NCBI GenBank assembly: GCA_963739545.1 | Contig: CAVUAT010000012.1 | Coordinates: forward strand, 71,571 to 135,570 | From: CAVUAT01 sp963739545 | GTDB taxonomy: Bacteria; Actinomycetota; Thermoleophilia; Solirubrobacterales; 70-9 | Length of the DNA stretch: 64,000 nucleotides | Direction of reading: 5' to 3' | In this document: positions 1 to 6,776 of the stretch, in pieces | Layout: every line of letters begins with the position of its first letter | Numbering within the stretch: the stretch's first letter is position 1 | The notes under the pieces: generated by a model | Told to the model about the DNA's origin: nothing | Databases searched by the model: none | What the model saw: the letters and a program-made list of their open reading frames with translations, nothing else | Position numbers and translations under genes: made by a program

Positions 1-292
1 CGCAGAACATCCGGGCCACCTTCTTCTCGGGCTCGGGGCGCCACGGGATCATGCTGAAGGTGGTCGGGTCGGGCATCGCGATCATGTCCGACTCCTCGAT
101 CGGGTTGAACCCCGTGATCGACGATCCGTCGAACCCCATGCCGCCCTCGAAGGCGTCCTCGAGCTCGGACTCGTTGATCGAGAAGCTCTTCAGCTGGCCG
201 AGCAGGTCGGTGAACCAGAGGCGCACGAAGCGCACGTCCTGGTCGCGGCAGTAGGCGACGACTTCGGCGGCTGTGGTCGGCTGGTCGGGCAT
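1..292 (-). CDS. glnA: Glutamine synthetase type I, N-terminal part (runs off the window)
   Basis: The complement reads from an ATG at 292 and stays open to the window edge, giving the first 97 residues of a class I glutamine synthetase, which makes glutamine from glutamate, ammonia and ATP in the cytoplasm. Diagnostic features are the N-terminal beta-grasp with the segment FVRLWFTDLLGQLKSF, then GFDGSSITGF and NPIEESDM, where the GFDGSS loop closes the active site of the neighbouring subunit. The catalytic barrel lies outside the window. The gene is divergent from the AhpD-like gene at 469, with about 175 bases of shared upstream DNA. The family call is secure; whether this is the main glnA or a paralogue cannot be decided from the fragment. 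Confidence 0.93.
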   Translation of the reverse strand, partial: MPDQPTTAAEVVAYCRDQDVRFVRLWFTDLLGQLKSFSINESELEDAFEGGMGFDGSSITGFNPIEESDMIAMPDPTTFSMIPWRPEPEKKVARMFC

Positions 293-404
293 CGCAGGCG
301 CACAACTTACCTGCGAGGCTGCTCCAGCCACGACGCGATTGGTTCAGTAAGCATCCGGGCAGGCTCCCCCTGCGTATGCAATGACGAAAGAACTCGCCCG
401 CATA

Positions 405-423
405 TACTTACGGCGAGTAAGTA
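405..423. promoter_or_regulatory. Palindromic operator candidate upstream of the AhpD-like gene
   Basis: TACTTAC-GGCGA-GTAAGTA is a perfect 7-bp inverted repeat with a 5-base spacer, 45 bases before the GTG at 469, in the intergenic region shared with glnA. Its size and symmetry fit the operator of a dimeric repressor of the TetR or MarR kind. No such regulator is encoded next to it, so the binding protein is unknown. Confidence 0.5.
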
Positions 424-468
424 ACAGGCCAAAAGTGAAGTAAACCGCGTGAACAGGAACGTGAGCCA

Positions 469-1035
469 GTGACAATCAAGACAGAAGTCAGTCGCTTCCA
501 CATCCACGACGAGCTGACCGCCCCCAAGGGCTCGGCCGCTCTGATCAAGAGCATCCAGACCGCCGGCGGCGCGGTTTCGAAGTTCCTCGGAGTCATGGCC
601 GAGTCCCCCGCGACGCTGCGTGCCTACACGCGACTGCGCTCCGAGCTGCACAAGGGAGAGCTCTCGCAGGCGACCCGCGAGCGGATCGGGCTCGCAGTCG
701 CCGAGCGCCGCAATGACGCCTACACCCTGAATCAGTACGCCCGCACCGCCAGGGCCGCGGGGCTGACGCTCGACGAGGTCGCGCGTGCCCGTGAGTTCAC
801 CTCCTCCGACGAGAAGGAGCAGGCGCTGTTGACGCTGCTGAAGGCGACGCTCGCCTACGACGAGCCCGTTCCGACCTACATGGTCGAAGAGGCCCGCGAA
901 GCGGGTTGGAACGATTCGCAGATCATCGAAGCGGTCGCCGAGATGGCGCTCGCTCAGCTCCAGAGCCTGTTCTCAGCGGCAGCCGAGCTGCCGCTCGAGA
1001 GCTCCGATCCCGCAGTGCTCCACTCGGCGGCCTAG
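469..1035 (+). CDS. AhpD/carboxymuconolactone decarboxylase-like protein lacking the catalytic cysteines
   Basis: A 188-residue all-helical protein with the AhpD-like fold signature: RERIGLAVAERR followed by a helix pair and AARAAGLTLDEV. In redox-active AhpD-like proteins the helix after AVAER carries a CxxC pair and a nearby His. Here the stretch reads NDAYTLNQYART, so both cysteines and the His are replaced. A peroxidase-type thiol reaction is therefore unlikely, and it is either a degenerate member or one with another chemistry. The GTG start at 469 is set by an in-frame stop just upstream; the ribosome site is weak. A palindromic operator candidate lies at 405-423. The stop shares the CTAG at 1032-1035 with the convergent RlpA-like gene. 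Confidence 0.75.
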   Translation: MTIKTEVSRFHIHDELTAPKGSAALIKSIQTAGGAVSKFLGVMAESPATLRAYTRLRSELHKGELSQATRERIGLAVAERRNDAYTLNQYARTARAAGLTLDEVARAREFTSSDEKEQALLTLLKATLAYDEPVPTYMVEEAREAGWNDSQIIEAVAEMALAQLQSLFSAAAELPLESSDPAVLHSAA

Positions 1036-1484
1036 CCGGCGGGCGGGGAGACCGTGGCGGCGAGGGGGCCTTCGCCGACGTCGATGAAGCCGAGGCGCTT
1101 GGCCGTCTTCTTGGTCAGGTCCCAGGCATAGCCCTTGCGATAGGGGCCCCGGTCGATCACCGTGGCGGTGACCGAGCGGCCGGCGTGGCTGAACGTGACC
1201 TGGGTGCCGCAGGGAAGCTTCTTGTGGGCGGTGCCGATCACCGTCGGCTCCAGCACCATGCCGCAGGCCGTCTCGTTGCCCCAGAAGCCGGGGCCGTACC
1301 AGGTGGCCTTCTTGTAGACCGTCCAGCTCCCGGCGGTCGCAGCGGGTGCCGCTGCCGGAGCGGGGTCGATCGAGGGCGCCACCGTGCCGCCGCCCTGCGC
1401 GTGGGCGAGGGAGGCGCCGGTCGAGGCCAGCGCGAGGGCGCAGGCGAATGCGGCAGCAGCGTGCTTTTTCCGTTGGGTCTTCAG
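1032..1484 (-). CDS. Secreted RlpA-like double-psi beta-barrel protein under c-di-AMP riboswitch control
   Basis: A protein of about 150 residues with an N-terminal signal peptide (KTQRKKHAAAAFACALALAS, cleavage near AHA-Q) and a C-terminal double-psi beta-barrel: ATWYGPGFWGNETACG, LPCGTQVTF, then TVIDRGPYRKGYAWDLT with the conserved DRGP. RlpA-like barrels act on, or bind, peptidoglycan outside the membrane. Two cysteines (TACG, LPCG) sit where a disulfide could form. The only ATG/GTG-type start in the frame, a GTG at 1382, would cut off the signal peptide; between it and the upstream stop the one plausible start is a CTG at 1484, seven bases after AAGGA. A ydaO-class riboswitch fills the leader. 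The family is secure; the CTG start is inferred. Confidence 0.85.
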   Translation of the reverse strand: MKTQRKKHAAAAFACALALASTGASLAHAQGGGTVAPSIDPAPAAAPAATAGSWTVYKKATWYGPGFWGNETACGMVLEPTVIGTAHKKLPCGTQVTFSHAGRSVTATVIDRGPYRKGYAWDLTKKTAKRLGFIDVGEGPLAATVSPPAG

Positions 1485-1499
1485 GAGCTTTTCCTTCGT

Positions 1500-1650
1500 T
1501 GCCTACGGGGTTAGCTGACGGGCTCGCGCTGAAAGATCGCGCTACGCGGAAAGCTGACCGCGATTCGCCCCACTGACTGGGTCCCCCGATCCCCGCTGTT
1601 ATGTGATGCCCTTCCGGGCAGCGGGGACTCGGCGAAAGCTTGCGAGACCC
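1500..1650 (-). ncRNA. ydaO/yuaA-class c-di-AMP riboswitch
   Basis: The untranslated leader of the RlpA-like gene carries the hallmarks of the actinobacterial c-di-AMP riboswitch, read on the minus strand: a helix CCCCGCTG/CAGCGGGG around a variable stem (about 1582-1626), then ATCGGGGGACCCA, GGGGCGAATCG, a variable stem, and finally the conserved GAGCCCGTCAGCTAACC followed by GTAGGC, ending 6 bases before the AAGGA ribosome site. This class is known to sit upstream of cell-wall hydrolase and RlpA/Rpf-like genes in Actinobacteria and to switch expression off when c-di-AMP binds. Boundaries are approximate (about 10 bases each way). Confidence 0.88.
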
Positions 1651-1711
1651 TAACAGACCCGGAGGGGCACGCTCCGGTTGTCAACGCTCGCCTCCGAACT
1701 ATGCTGCCGCG

Positions 1712-2530
1712 ATGCCTTCAGCCCTCGTCACCGGAGCCGGAGGCGGCCTCGGCCTCGCGATCTCGCGGATGCTCGCCCAGCGCGGGTACGAGGTCGCGGT
1801 CACCGACATCGACAGACCGGCCGCCGAGCACGCCGCGGGCGCGATCGGCACCGGCGCCTGGGGGCTGGCGCTCGACGTCACCGACGCGGACGCGTGCGGC
1901 GCGGCCGCGAGACTGGTCGCGGAGCGTAGCGGCGCGCTGGACGTCTGGGTCAACAACGCCGGCATCCTGCTGCCGGGCCTCGTCCACGAGCAGGACCCCT
2001 CCGCCCACCGAGCAATGCTGGATGTCAACGCGCTTGGCACCTTCAACGGGACCCTCGCCGCGCTCGCGGTGATGCGGCCGGCCGGCCGCGGCCACGTGAT
2101 CAACGTGGTCTCGCTCGCGGGCCTGGTCGCCGCCCCCGGCGAAGTCGCTTACGCGGCCAGCAAGCACGCGGCGATCGCCTTCAGCGTCGGCACCCTGAGC
2201 GACCTGCGGCGAGCGGGGATCAAGGGCATCGACGTCTCGGCGATCTGCCCCGACGGCATCTGGAGCCCGATGCTCGAGGACAAGCTCGACGACCCCGACG
2301 CCGCCGCCTCGTTCTCAGGGACGATGCTCACCCCCGACAAGGTCGCCGAACGGGTCGAGGGCCTGCTCGACCACCCCCGCCCCGTGGTCACGATCCCGCG
2401 CTGGCGCGGGGCGTTCGTCCGCGTCTTCGACGCCTTCCCCCGTCTCGCGGTCCGGCTCGTCCCGCTCGTTATGAACGACGCGCGCCGCCGCCAGGCCCGC
2501 TTCAAGCGCAAGCTCGAGCGCCAGTCTTAG
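1712..2530 (+). CDS. Short-chain dehydrogenase/reductase
   Basis: A classical SDR of 272 residues, an NAD(P)-dependent oxidoreductase. Visible motifs are the dinucleotide-binding TGAGGGLG near the N-terminus, DVTDADAC for the adenine pocket, NNAG, the catalytic Ser in NVVSLAG and YAASK with the catalytic Tyr and Lys. The C-terminal tail is long and basic (MNDARRRQARFKRKLERQ), as in SDRs tied loosely to membranes. The ATG at 1712 is preferred over an earlier ATG at 1640 because homologues begin at PSALVTGAG and because TATGCT at 1700-1705 lies 6 bases before it, consistent with a leaderless mRNA. Substrate unknown. The upstream region is shared with the divergent riboswitch. Confidence 0.88.
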   Translation: MPSALVTGAGGGLGLAISRMLAQRGYEVAVTDIDRPAAEHAAGAIGTGAWGLALDVTDADACGAAARLVAERSGALDVWVNNAGILLPGLVHEQDPSAHRAMLDVNALGTFNGTLAALAVMRPAGRGHVINVVSLAGLVAAPGEVAYAASKHAAIAFSVGTLSDLRRAGIKGIDVSAICPDGIWSPMLEDKLDDPDAAASFSGTMLTPDKVAERVEGLLDHPRPVVTIPRWRGAFVRVFDAFPRLAVRLVPLVMNDARRRQARFKRKLERQS

Positions 2531-2582
2531 ACCCCACCGGAGTCCTCATCAACGAAGCTATGTCCCGGCACCTGATTTCTCG

Positions 2583-3227
2583 ATGAGCGAGCCCGATGCA
2601 TCCCCGCGGGGACCGCGCGACCAGGGCACCCGAGCCTCGCTGCACCACACGGCGCGCGGGCCGATGGGGCTCGCGGGCTGGCTTCGCCTTCCGGCGGCCC
2701 GGCTTCGCGCGCGCTACGGCGAGACGCCCGAACGCCCCTGGATCGTCCCGCAGGCCGTCGGCTGGCTCGGTCGCCGGATCCGCCGCGACTGGGTCGTCGT
2801 CGAGCTCGGCTCGGGCCGCTCGACCCCCTGGCTCGGGCGCCGCGCGGGCCGCGTCACCGCCTATGAGGACAACGAGTTCTGGCTCGGGCGGGCCCGTGAG
2901 CTCGTCGCCGCCAGCGGGCTCGACAACGTCGAGATCCGTCACCTCCCGATCACCGCCTACGCCTCCGAGCTCGAGGCGATGGACGACGAAAGCCTCGACC
3001 TGCTGGTCATCGACTTCCTCGAATCCCCCGAGGCCGAGCGCGTCGACGCCGTCCGCGCGGGGCTCTCCAAGGTGCGCCGCGGCGGCTACATGCTGCTCGA
3101 CGACTCGGATCGCCCGAGCTATGCCGCGGCCTACGACCTGCTCGCCGGCTGGCGCGAGCGCCGGTTCACCGGCGTCAAGGACGACTGGCCCGAGGCCTGC
3201 GAGACGGCGATCTTCCGGCTGGAATAA
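2583..3227 (+). CDS. Class I SAM-dependent methyltransferase-like protein
   Basis: A 214-residue protein with a Rossmann-type methyltransferase core: the SAM-binding motif I is VVVELGSGRSTPWLGRR, followed by an acidic residue at the end of strand 2 (AYEDN), then LDLLVIDFLES (motif IV) and GGYMLLDDSD. It resembles small-molecule methyltransferases of the FkbM/macrocin type, but the acceptor cannot be deduced. The first 70 residues are basic and may form a cap. It is followed 22 bases later by the homocysteine S-methyltransferase on the same strand and may be cotranscribed, which would pair a SAM user with a methionine-forming enzyme. Confidence 0.7.
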   Translation: MSEPDASPRGPRDQGTRASLHHTARGPMGLAGWLRLPAARLRARYGETPERPWIVPQAVGWLGRRIRRDWVVVELGSGRSTPWLGRRAGRVTAYEDNEFWLGRARELVAASGLDNVEIRHLPITAYASELEAMDDESLDLLVIDFLESPEAERVDAVRAGLSKVRRGGYMLLDDSDRPSYAAAYDLLAGWRERRFTGVKDDWPEACETAIFRLE

Positions 3228-3249
3228 ACTCGCGGTCACCGCGTCTTCG

Positions 3250-4203
3250 ATGCGCATGACCTACCGCGACGACCTCCCACAGCTGAAGGACGAGCTCTTC
3301 CTCACCGACGGCGGGCTTGAGACCGTGCTCATTTACCACCGCGGCATCGACCTGCCCGAGTTCGCCTCGTTCGGCCTCGTCATGGACGAGCAGGGAGCCG
3401 CCGAGATCCGCAGCTACTACGAGCCCTTCCTCGAGCTGGCCGACGAGCGCGGCCTCGGCTTCATCCTCGAGAGCCCCACCTGGCGCGCGAGCCCACGCTG
3501 GGGCGAGCGCCTCGGCTACGAGCCCGAGCAGCTGGCCGAGGTCAACCGCCGCGCCGTCGCGCTCGTCGCGGCGCTGCGCGACGAGCGGCCCGCCGGCGCG
3601 CCTGCCGTCGTGGTCAGCGGCTGCATCGGGCCCCACGACGACGGCTACAACCCGGGATCGAAGTTGACCGCCGCCGAGGCCGCCGACTACCACTCGACCC
3701 AGGCCGCGATCTTCGCCGAGACCGACGCCGACATGATCAGCGCGCTGACGATGACCTACGCCGACGAGGCGATCGGCGTGACCGAGGCCGCGAAGCGCCA
3801 AGGCATGCCGATCGCGGTCTCGTTCACCGTCGAGACCGACGGCGCGCTTCCTGACGGCACGCCCCTGGCCGACGCGATCGCCGCCGTCGACGAGGCGACC
3901 GGCTCCTACCCCGCCTACTTCATGGTCAACTGCGCGCACCCCTCCCACTTCGACTCGCTGTTCGACGAGCCCGCTCCCTGGCACGAGCGCATCGCGGGGC
4001 TGCGAGCCAACTCGTCGATGAAAAGCCACGCCGAGCTCGACGAGGCGACTGAGCTCGACGAGGGCGATCCCGCGGACCTCGGTGCCCGCCACGGCGCCCT
4101 CCGCGCGAAGCTGCCCCACCTGACGGTGCTCGGCGGCTGCTGCGGCACCGACCACCGCCACGTCGGCGAAATCTGCTCGGCCTGGATCGCCGCGGGCGAG
4201 TAG
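3250..4203 (+). CDS. Homocysteine S-methyltransferase family protein
   Basis: A 317-residue protein of the homocysteine S-methyltransferase (Hcy) domain family, which transfers a methyl group from S-methylmethionine, SAM or betaine to homocysteine. The barrel begins with LTDGGLETVLIYHRG; the zinc cysteines are seen in VNCAHPSHF and in the C-terminal VLGGCCGTDHRHV. GCIGPHDDGY and SFTVETDGALPDGT are further family motifs. The length is normal for stand-alone members, and no B12 or folate domain is present. Start: ATG at 3250 (or the ATG at 3256); the long upstream open stretch in this frame overlaps the methyltransferase gene and is not coding. A strong hairpin at 4224-4249 lies between this gene and convergent rnpB. 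Confidence 0.88.
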   Translation: MRMTYRDDLPQLKDELFLTDGGLETVLIYHRGIDLPEFASFGLVMDEQGAAEIRSYYEPFLELADERGLGFILESPTWRASPRWGERLGYEPEQLAEVNRRAVALVAALRDERPAGAPAVVVSGCIGPHDDGYNPGSKLTAAEAADYHSTQAAIFAETDADMISALTMTYADEAIGVTEAAKRQGMPIAVSFTVETDGALPDGTPLADAIAAVDEATGSYPAYFMVNCAHPSHFDSLFDEPAPWHERIAGLRANSSMKSHAELDEATELDEGDPADLGARHGALRAKLPHLTVLGGCCGTDHRHVGEICSAWIAAGE

Positions 4204-4223
4204 TCCCGGTGGGGCCCAAAATA

Positions 4224-4249
4224 GAAGAGGCCCCTCGCGGGGCCTCTTC
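4224..4249 (-). terminator. Intrinsic terminator of rnpB, probably bidirectional
   Basis: GAAGAGGCCCC-TCGC-GGGGCCTCTTC forms a perfect 11-bp stem with a tetraloop. Read on the minus strand it is followed by TATTTTGG and sits 5 bases after the 3' end of RNase P RNA. On the plus strand it lies about 20 bases after the homocysteine S-methyltransferase stop, so it can serve both converging transcripts. Confidence 0.85.
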
Positions 4250-4253
4250 CTTA

Positions 4254-4587
4254 GTGAGCCTGTAAGCCGGATCCTGTCTTGGACAGCCATCCATCTATGC
4301 GATCCACCTGGACCTCGCCGAGCCGGGTCGACGGTCCTGCTTGATCTTGCACCTGGCGGGGTTTGCCTTGCGCGTCCGCGTCACCGCGGCGCCGGTGCGC
4401 TCTTACCGCACCATTTCACCTTTGCCTGTACGCGACTCACGTGTGGCCGCGCCATCGGCCGTGTCTTTTCTGCGGCACTTTCCCGCGGCTTTCGCCGGGT
4501 GGGCGTTACCCACCGCCATGCTCTTCGGTGTCCGGACTTTCCTCGAGATACCTCCTTGCGGAGACATTCCGCGACTGCCTAGCTCAC
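4254..4587 (-). ncRNA. rnpB: RNase P RNA (bacterial type A)
   Basis: Catalytic RNA of ribonuclease P, which trims the 5' leader of tRNA precursors. On the minus strand the ends pair as GTGAGC/GCTCAC (helix P1), and the conserved core is complete: GAGGAAAGTCCGGACACC, then GGTAACGCCCACC, AAAGTGCCGCAGAAA, GGTGAAATGGTGCGGTAAGA, GGCAAACCCCG, and the 3' GGCTTACAGG. The length is about 334 nt. A TACCAT box at 4596-4601 lies 8 bases before the 5' end and is a likely -10 element. A terminator follows at 4224-4249. Ends are accurate to a few bases. Confidence 0.95.
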
Positions 4588-4641
4588 GAAAGGTCATGGT
4601 ACCCCCGGATGGCGCCTGCTGCGAACGCGGGCGTTCGAAAG

Positions 4642-4923
4642 TCAGGAGAGCTCGGCGCCGCAGGTTCCACAACCCGTAGCACCGAGCTCTTCGTGACAGA
4701 CAGGGCACTCGGCGCGGCCACGAGCCGCGAGGTCCTCCCAGGCGCCGAGGATGGTGTCCTCGAGCGTCGACCCCGCGGGCTCGAACAGCCTTTGCGCCGA
4801 GCGCGCCGACTCGTGACGAGACCTGACGACAGGCTCGGCGAGCGTTGACGAGGACCCCGGTGGGGTCTCCGGCCGCACGAAAGCGGCATTTCCGGTCTCC
4901 GTCGCGTCCATGACAGCGCTCAA
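4642..4923 (-). CDS. Small C-terminal zinc-ribbon protein coupled to lexA
   Basis: A 93-residue protein with a poorly conserved, probably disordered N-terminal half and a C-terminal zinc ribbon, CPVCHEELGATGCGTCG, with four cysteines in CxxC-x9-CxxC arrangement. It begins with a TTG whose last bases overlap the lexA stop (TTGA, 4920-4923), or with an ATG at 4911, so it is translated from the lexA message and should be SOS-induced with it. I cannot assign a function; the ribbon suggests nucleic-acid or protein contact. A 6-bp hairpin (4622-4637) follows the gene. Confidence 0.65.
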   Translation of the reverse strand: MSAVMDATETGNAAFVRPETPPGSSSTLAEPVVRSRHESARSAQRLFEPAGSTLEDTILGAWEDLAARGRAECPVCHEELGATGCGTCGAELS

Positions 4924-5540
4924 GAGACACTCCTGAAGACTCCGACGACGCGGCCGCAGACGGCCGCCTCACGCGTGCGAATCGGCTTCATCGACTTGTT
5001 CTCGGGCTGAAGCCGGATGTGGTCCTTCTCCCGGAAGAAACGCTTGACCGTCGCCTCTTCCTCGATCACCGCGACGACGATCTCGCCGTCGGCGGCATCG
5101 ACCGCCGGGCGCACCACCACGAAGTCGTCCTCGAGGATGCCGGCGTCGATCATCGACTCGCCGCGCACCCGCAGGATGTAGTCGCCGTCCTCGCCGCCGA
5201 TCATCTCGGGCACCTGCACGTACTCCTCGACGTTCTCCTCGGCGACGATCGGCTCGCCGGCGGCGACCTGGCCGACAAGCGGGAGGCCCGTCTGGCGCAC
5301 GGCCTTTCTGGCCTTGTCGACCAGCACCTCCATCGCCCGCGGCTTCGTCGGGTCGCGCTTGAGCACGCCCAGCGTCTCGAGCTTCGCGAGGTGCGCGTGC
5401 ACTGTCGAGGACGAATGCAGTCCGACGGCCTTGCCAATCTCACGCACGGTCGGCGGGTACCCGTGCCTGCTGAGGTAGCGGCTGATGAACTCGAAGATCT
5501 CGCGCTGGCGCTTGGTCAGGTCCTTGACTGAAAAGTCCAC
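4920..5540 (-). CDS. lexA: LexA repressor, SOS regulator
   Basis: Transcriptional repressor of the DNA-damage response; it cleaves itself when RecA filaments form. The 206-residue protein has an N-terminal winged helix (about residues 5-68, LTKRQREIFEFISRYL, GYPPTVREIG, STVHAHL), the cleavage site Ala94-Gly95 in GQVAAGEPI, the nucleophile Ser129 in RGESMIDAGI and the general base Lys166 in EEATVKRFF. The GTG at 5540 is chosen because GAGGAGG lies 5 bases ahead; a TTG at 5564 is also in frame. A LexA box at 5590-5603 stands about 50 bases upstream, indicating autoregulation. It forms an operon with the downstream zinc-ribbon gene. Confidence 0.96.
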   Translation of the reverse strand: MDFSVKDLTKRQREIFEFISRYLSRHGYPPTVREIGKAVGLHSSSTVHAHLAKLETLGVLKRDPTKPRAMEVLVDKARKAVRQTGLPLVGQVAAGEPIVAEENVEEYVQVPEMIGGEDGDYILRVRGESMIDAGILEDDFVVVRPAVDAADGEIVVAVIEEEATVKRFFREKDHIRLQPENKSMKPIRTREAAVCGRVVGVFRSVS

Positions 5541-5589
5541 CGGTCCTCCTCGATCAGCCGGCAACGCGCCGGGATTTGTCTGTAAGGGG

Positions 5590-5603
5590 CGAACACACGT
5601 TCG
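5590..5603. promoter_or_regulatory. SOS box (LexA operator)
   Basis: CGAACACACGTTCG matches the Gram-positive/actinobacterial LexA consensus CGAAC-N4-GTTCG exactly and is a near-perfect dyad. It lies in the lexA promoter region, so lexA and its coupled zinc-ribbon gene should be de-repressed by DNA damage. Confidence 0.9.
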
Positions 5604-5679
5604 ACACAGTAGCGCGCCCCGCGGACGCTTTCAACCCCCGACTAGAATCACCCGTCCCTCGGCATCACCGACCACGCAC

Positions 5680-5765
<86 letters not shown>

Positions 5766-5785
5766 CCTCGAATCCGTTTGCAAAG

Positions 5786-5813
5786 TCCCCGTTCTAGGAG
5801 GGGCCTTTCTTTA
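5786..5813 (+). terminator. Probable terminator after tRNA-Leu
   Basis: GTCCCC and GAGGGGC can pair around a short loop and are followed by CTTTCTTT. The stem is short, so this is a moderate call based on position directly behind the tRNA. Confidence 0.5.
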
Positions 5814-5887
5814 CCGGGCCACTCAAGAATGCGCCAAGGTTGTCCGGTAGGGTTGACTGACTTGCACCGCGACTGAGGGGAGTTCCC

Positions 5888-6733
5888 ATGGCGTCGATCT
5901 CCGAGCGGGAGCAGGGACAGATCGAGGCGGCCAACAAGTCGGGGAGCACGCCCGCGGTCTTCATCCACGGGCTCTGGCTCTTGCCGAGCAGCTGGGACCG
6001 GTGGGCCGACTTCTTCAGGGAGGCGGGCTACGCGCCGGTGACGCCCGACTGGCCCGACGATCCCGAGACCGTCGAGGAGGCGAGGGCGAACCCCGAGGTA
6101 CTCGCCGGAAAGAGGCTCGGGGAAATCGCCGACCACACCATCGACGTGATCGATGCGATGGAGAAGAAGCCCGCCGTGATGGGCCATTCCACCGGCGGGC
6201 TGCTGGCCCAGATTGTCGCCGGCCGCGGACACTCCGCGGCGACCGTGGCGATCGACCCAGGTCCATTCCGCGGCGTTCTGCCCCTGCCCATCTCCACGCT
6301 CAGGGTTTCGGCGCCGATCCTGATCAATCCGCTCAACCGCGGTCGAGCCATAACCCTCAGCTTCGACCAGTTCAGATACGGCTGGACGAACGCGATCGAG
6401 TCAGATGACGAGGCGAAGCGGCTCTACGACGAGTTTCACGTCGCCGCGCCGGGGGTCGCCTTGATGCAGATGGCGAACGCCAACCTGAACCCGTTGACCG
6501 AGGCTAAGGTGGACACGAAGAATCCCGACCGCGGCCCGCTCCTGATCATCGACGGCGAGAAGGACCACACGGTCCCGTTGGCGATCGCGAACGCCTCTTA
6601 CAAGAGGCAGAAGCGCAATCCGGGCGTCACCGAGATCAAGAAAATCCCGAACCGGGGGCATTCGCTGACGATCGACAGCGGCTGGCGCGAGGTCGCCCAG
6701 GCGGCACTTGACTTCGTCAAGCGGTTCGCCTAA
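5888..6733 (+). CDS. Alpha/beta hydrolase
   Basis: A 281-residue cytoplasmic alpha/beta hydrolase. The oxyanion motif HGLW appears near residue 47; the nucleophile elbow is GHSTGG; the acid is in IDGEKDHTVP and the catalytic His in RGHSLTID. The family hydrolyses esters, lactones or related bonds; the substrate cannot be read from the sequence. GAGGGGAG lies 7 bases before the ATG. It follows tRNA-Leu as its own unit and is convergent with the TIR-domain gene, 43 bases away. Confidence 0.85.
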   Translation: MASISEREQGQIEAANKSGSTPAVFIHGLWLLPSSWDRWADFFREAGYAPVTPDWPDDPETVEEARANPEVLAGKRLGEIADHTIDVIDAMEKKPAVMGHSTGGLLAQIVAGRGHSAATVAIDPGPFRGVLPLPISTLRVSAPILINPLNRGRAITLSFDQFRYGWTNAIESDDEAKRLYDEFHVAAPGVALMQMANANLNPLTEAKVDTKNPDRGPLLIIDGEKDHTVPLAIANASYKRQKRNPGVTEIKKIPNRGHSLTIDSGWREVAQAALDFVKRFA

Positions 6734-6776
6734 CCAAGGCGGTGACTTTGTGGCCGTCGGCTTGCAGGCGATCGGC

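Noticed and set aside
4622..4637. CGAACGCGGGCGTTCG upstream of rnpB looks like a second LexA box.
   Set aside because: The half-sites CGAAC and GTTCG are 6 bases apart, not 4 as in the box at 5590-5603. It is better read as a small hairpin after the lexA operon.
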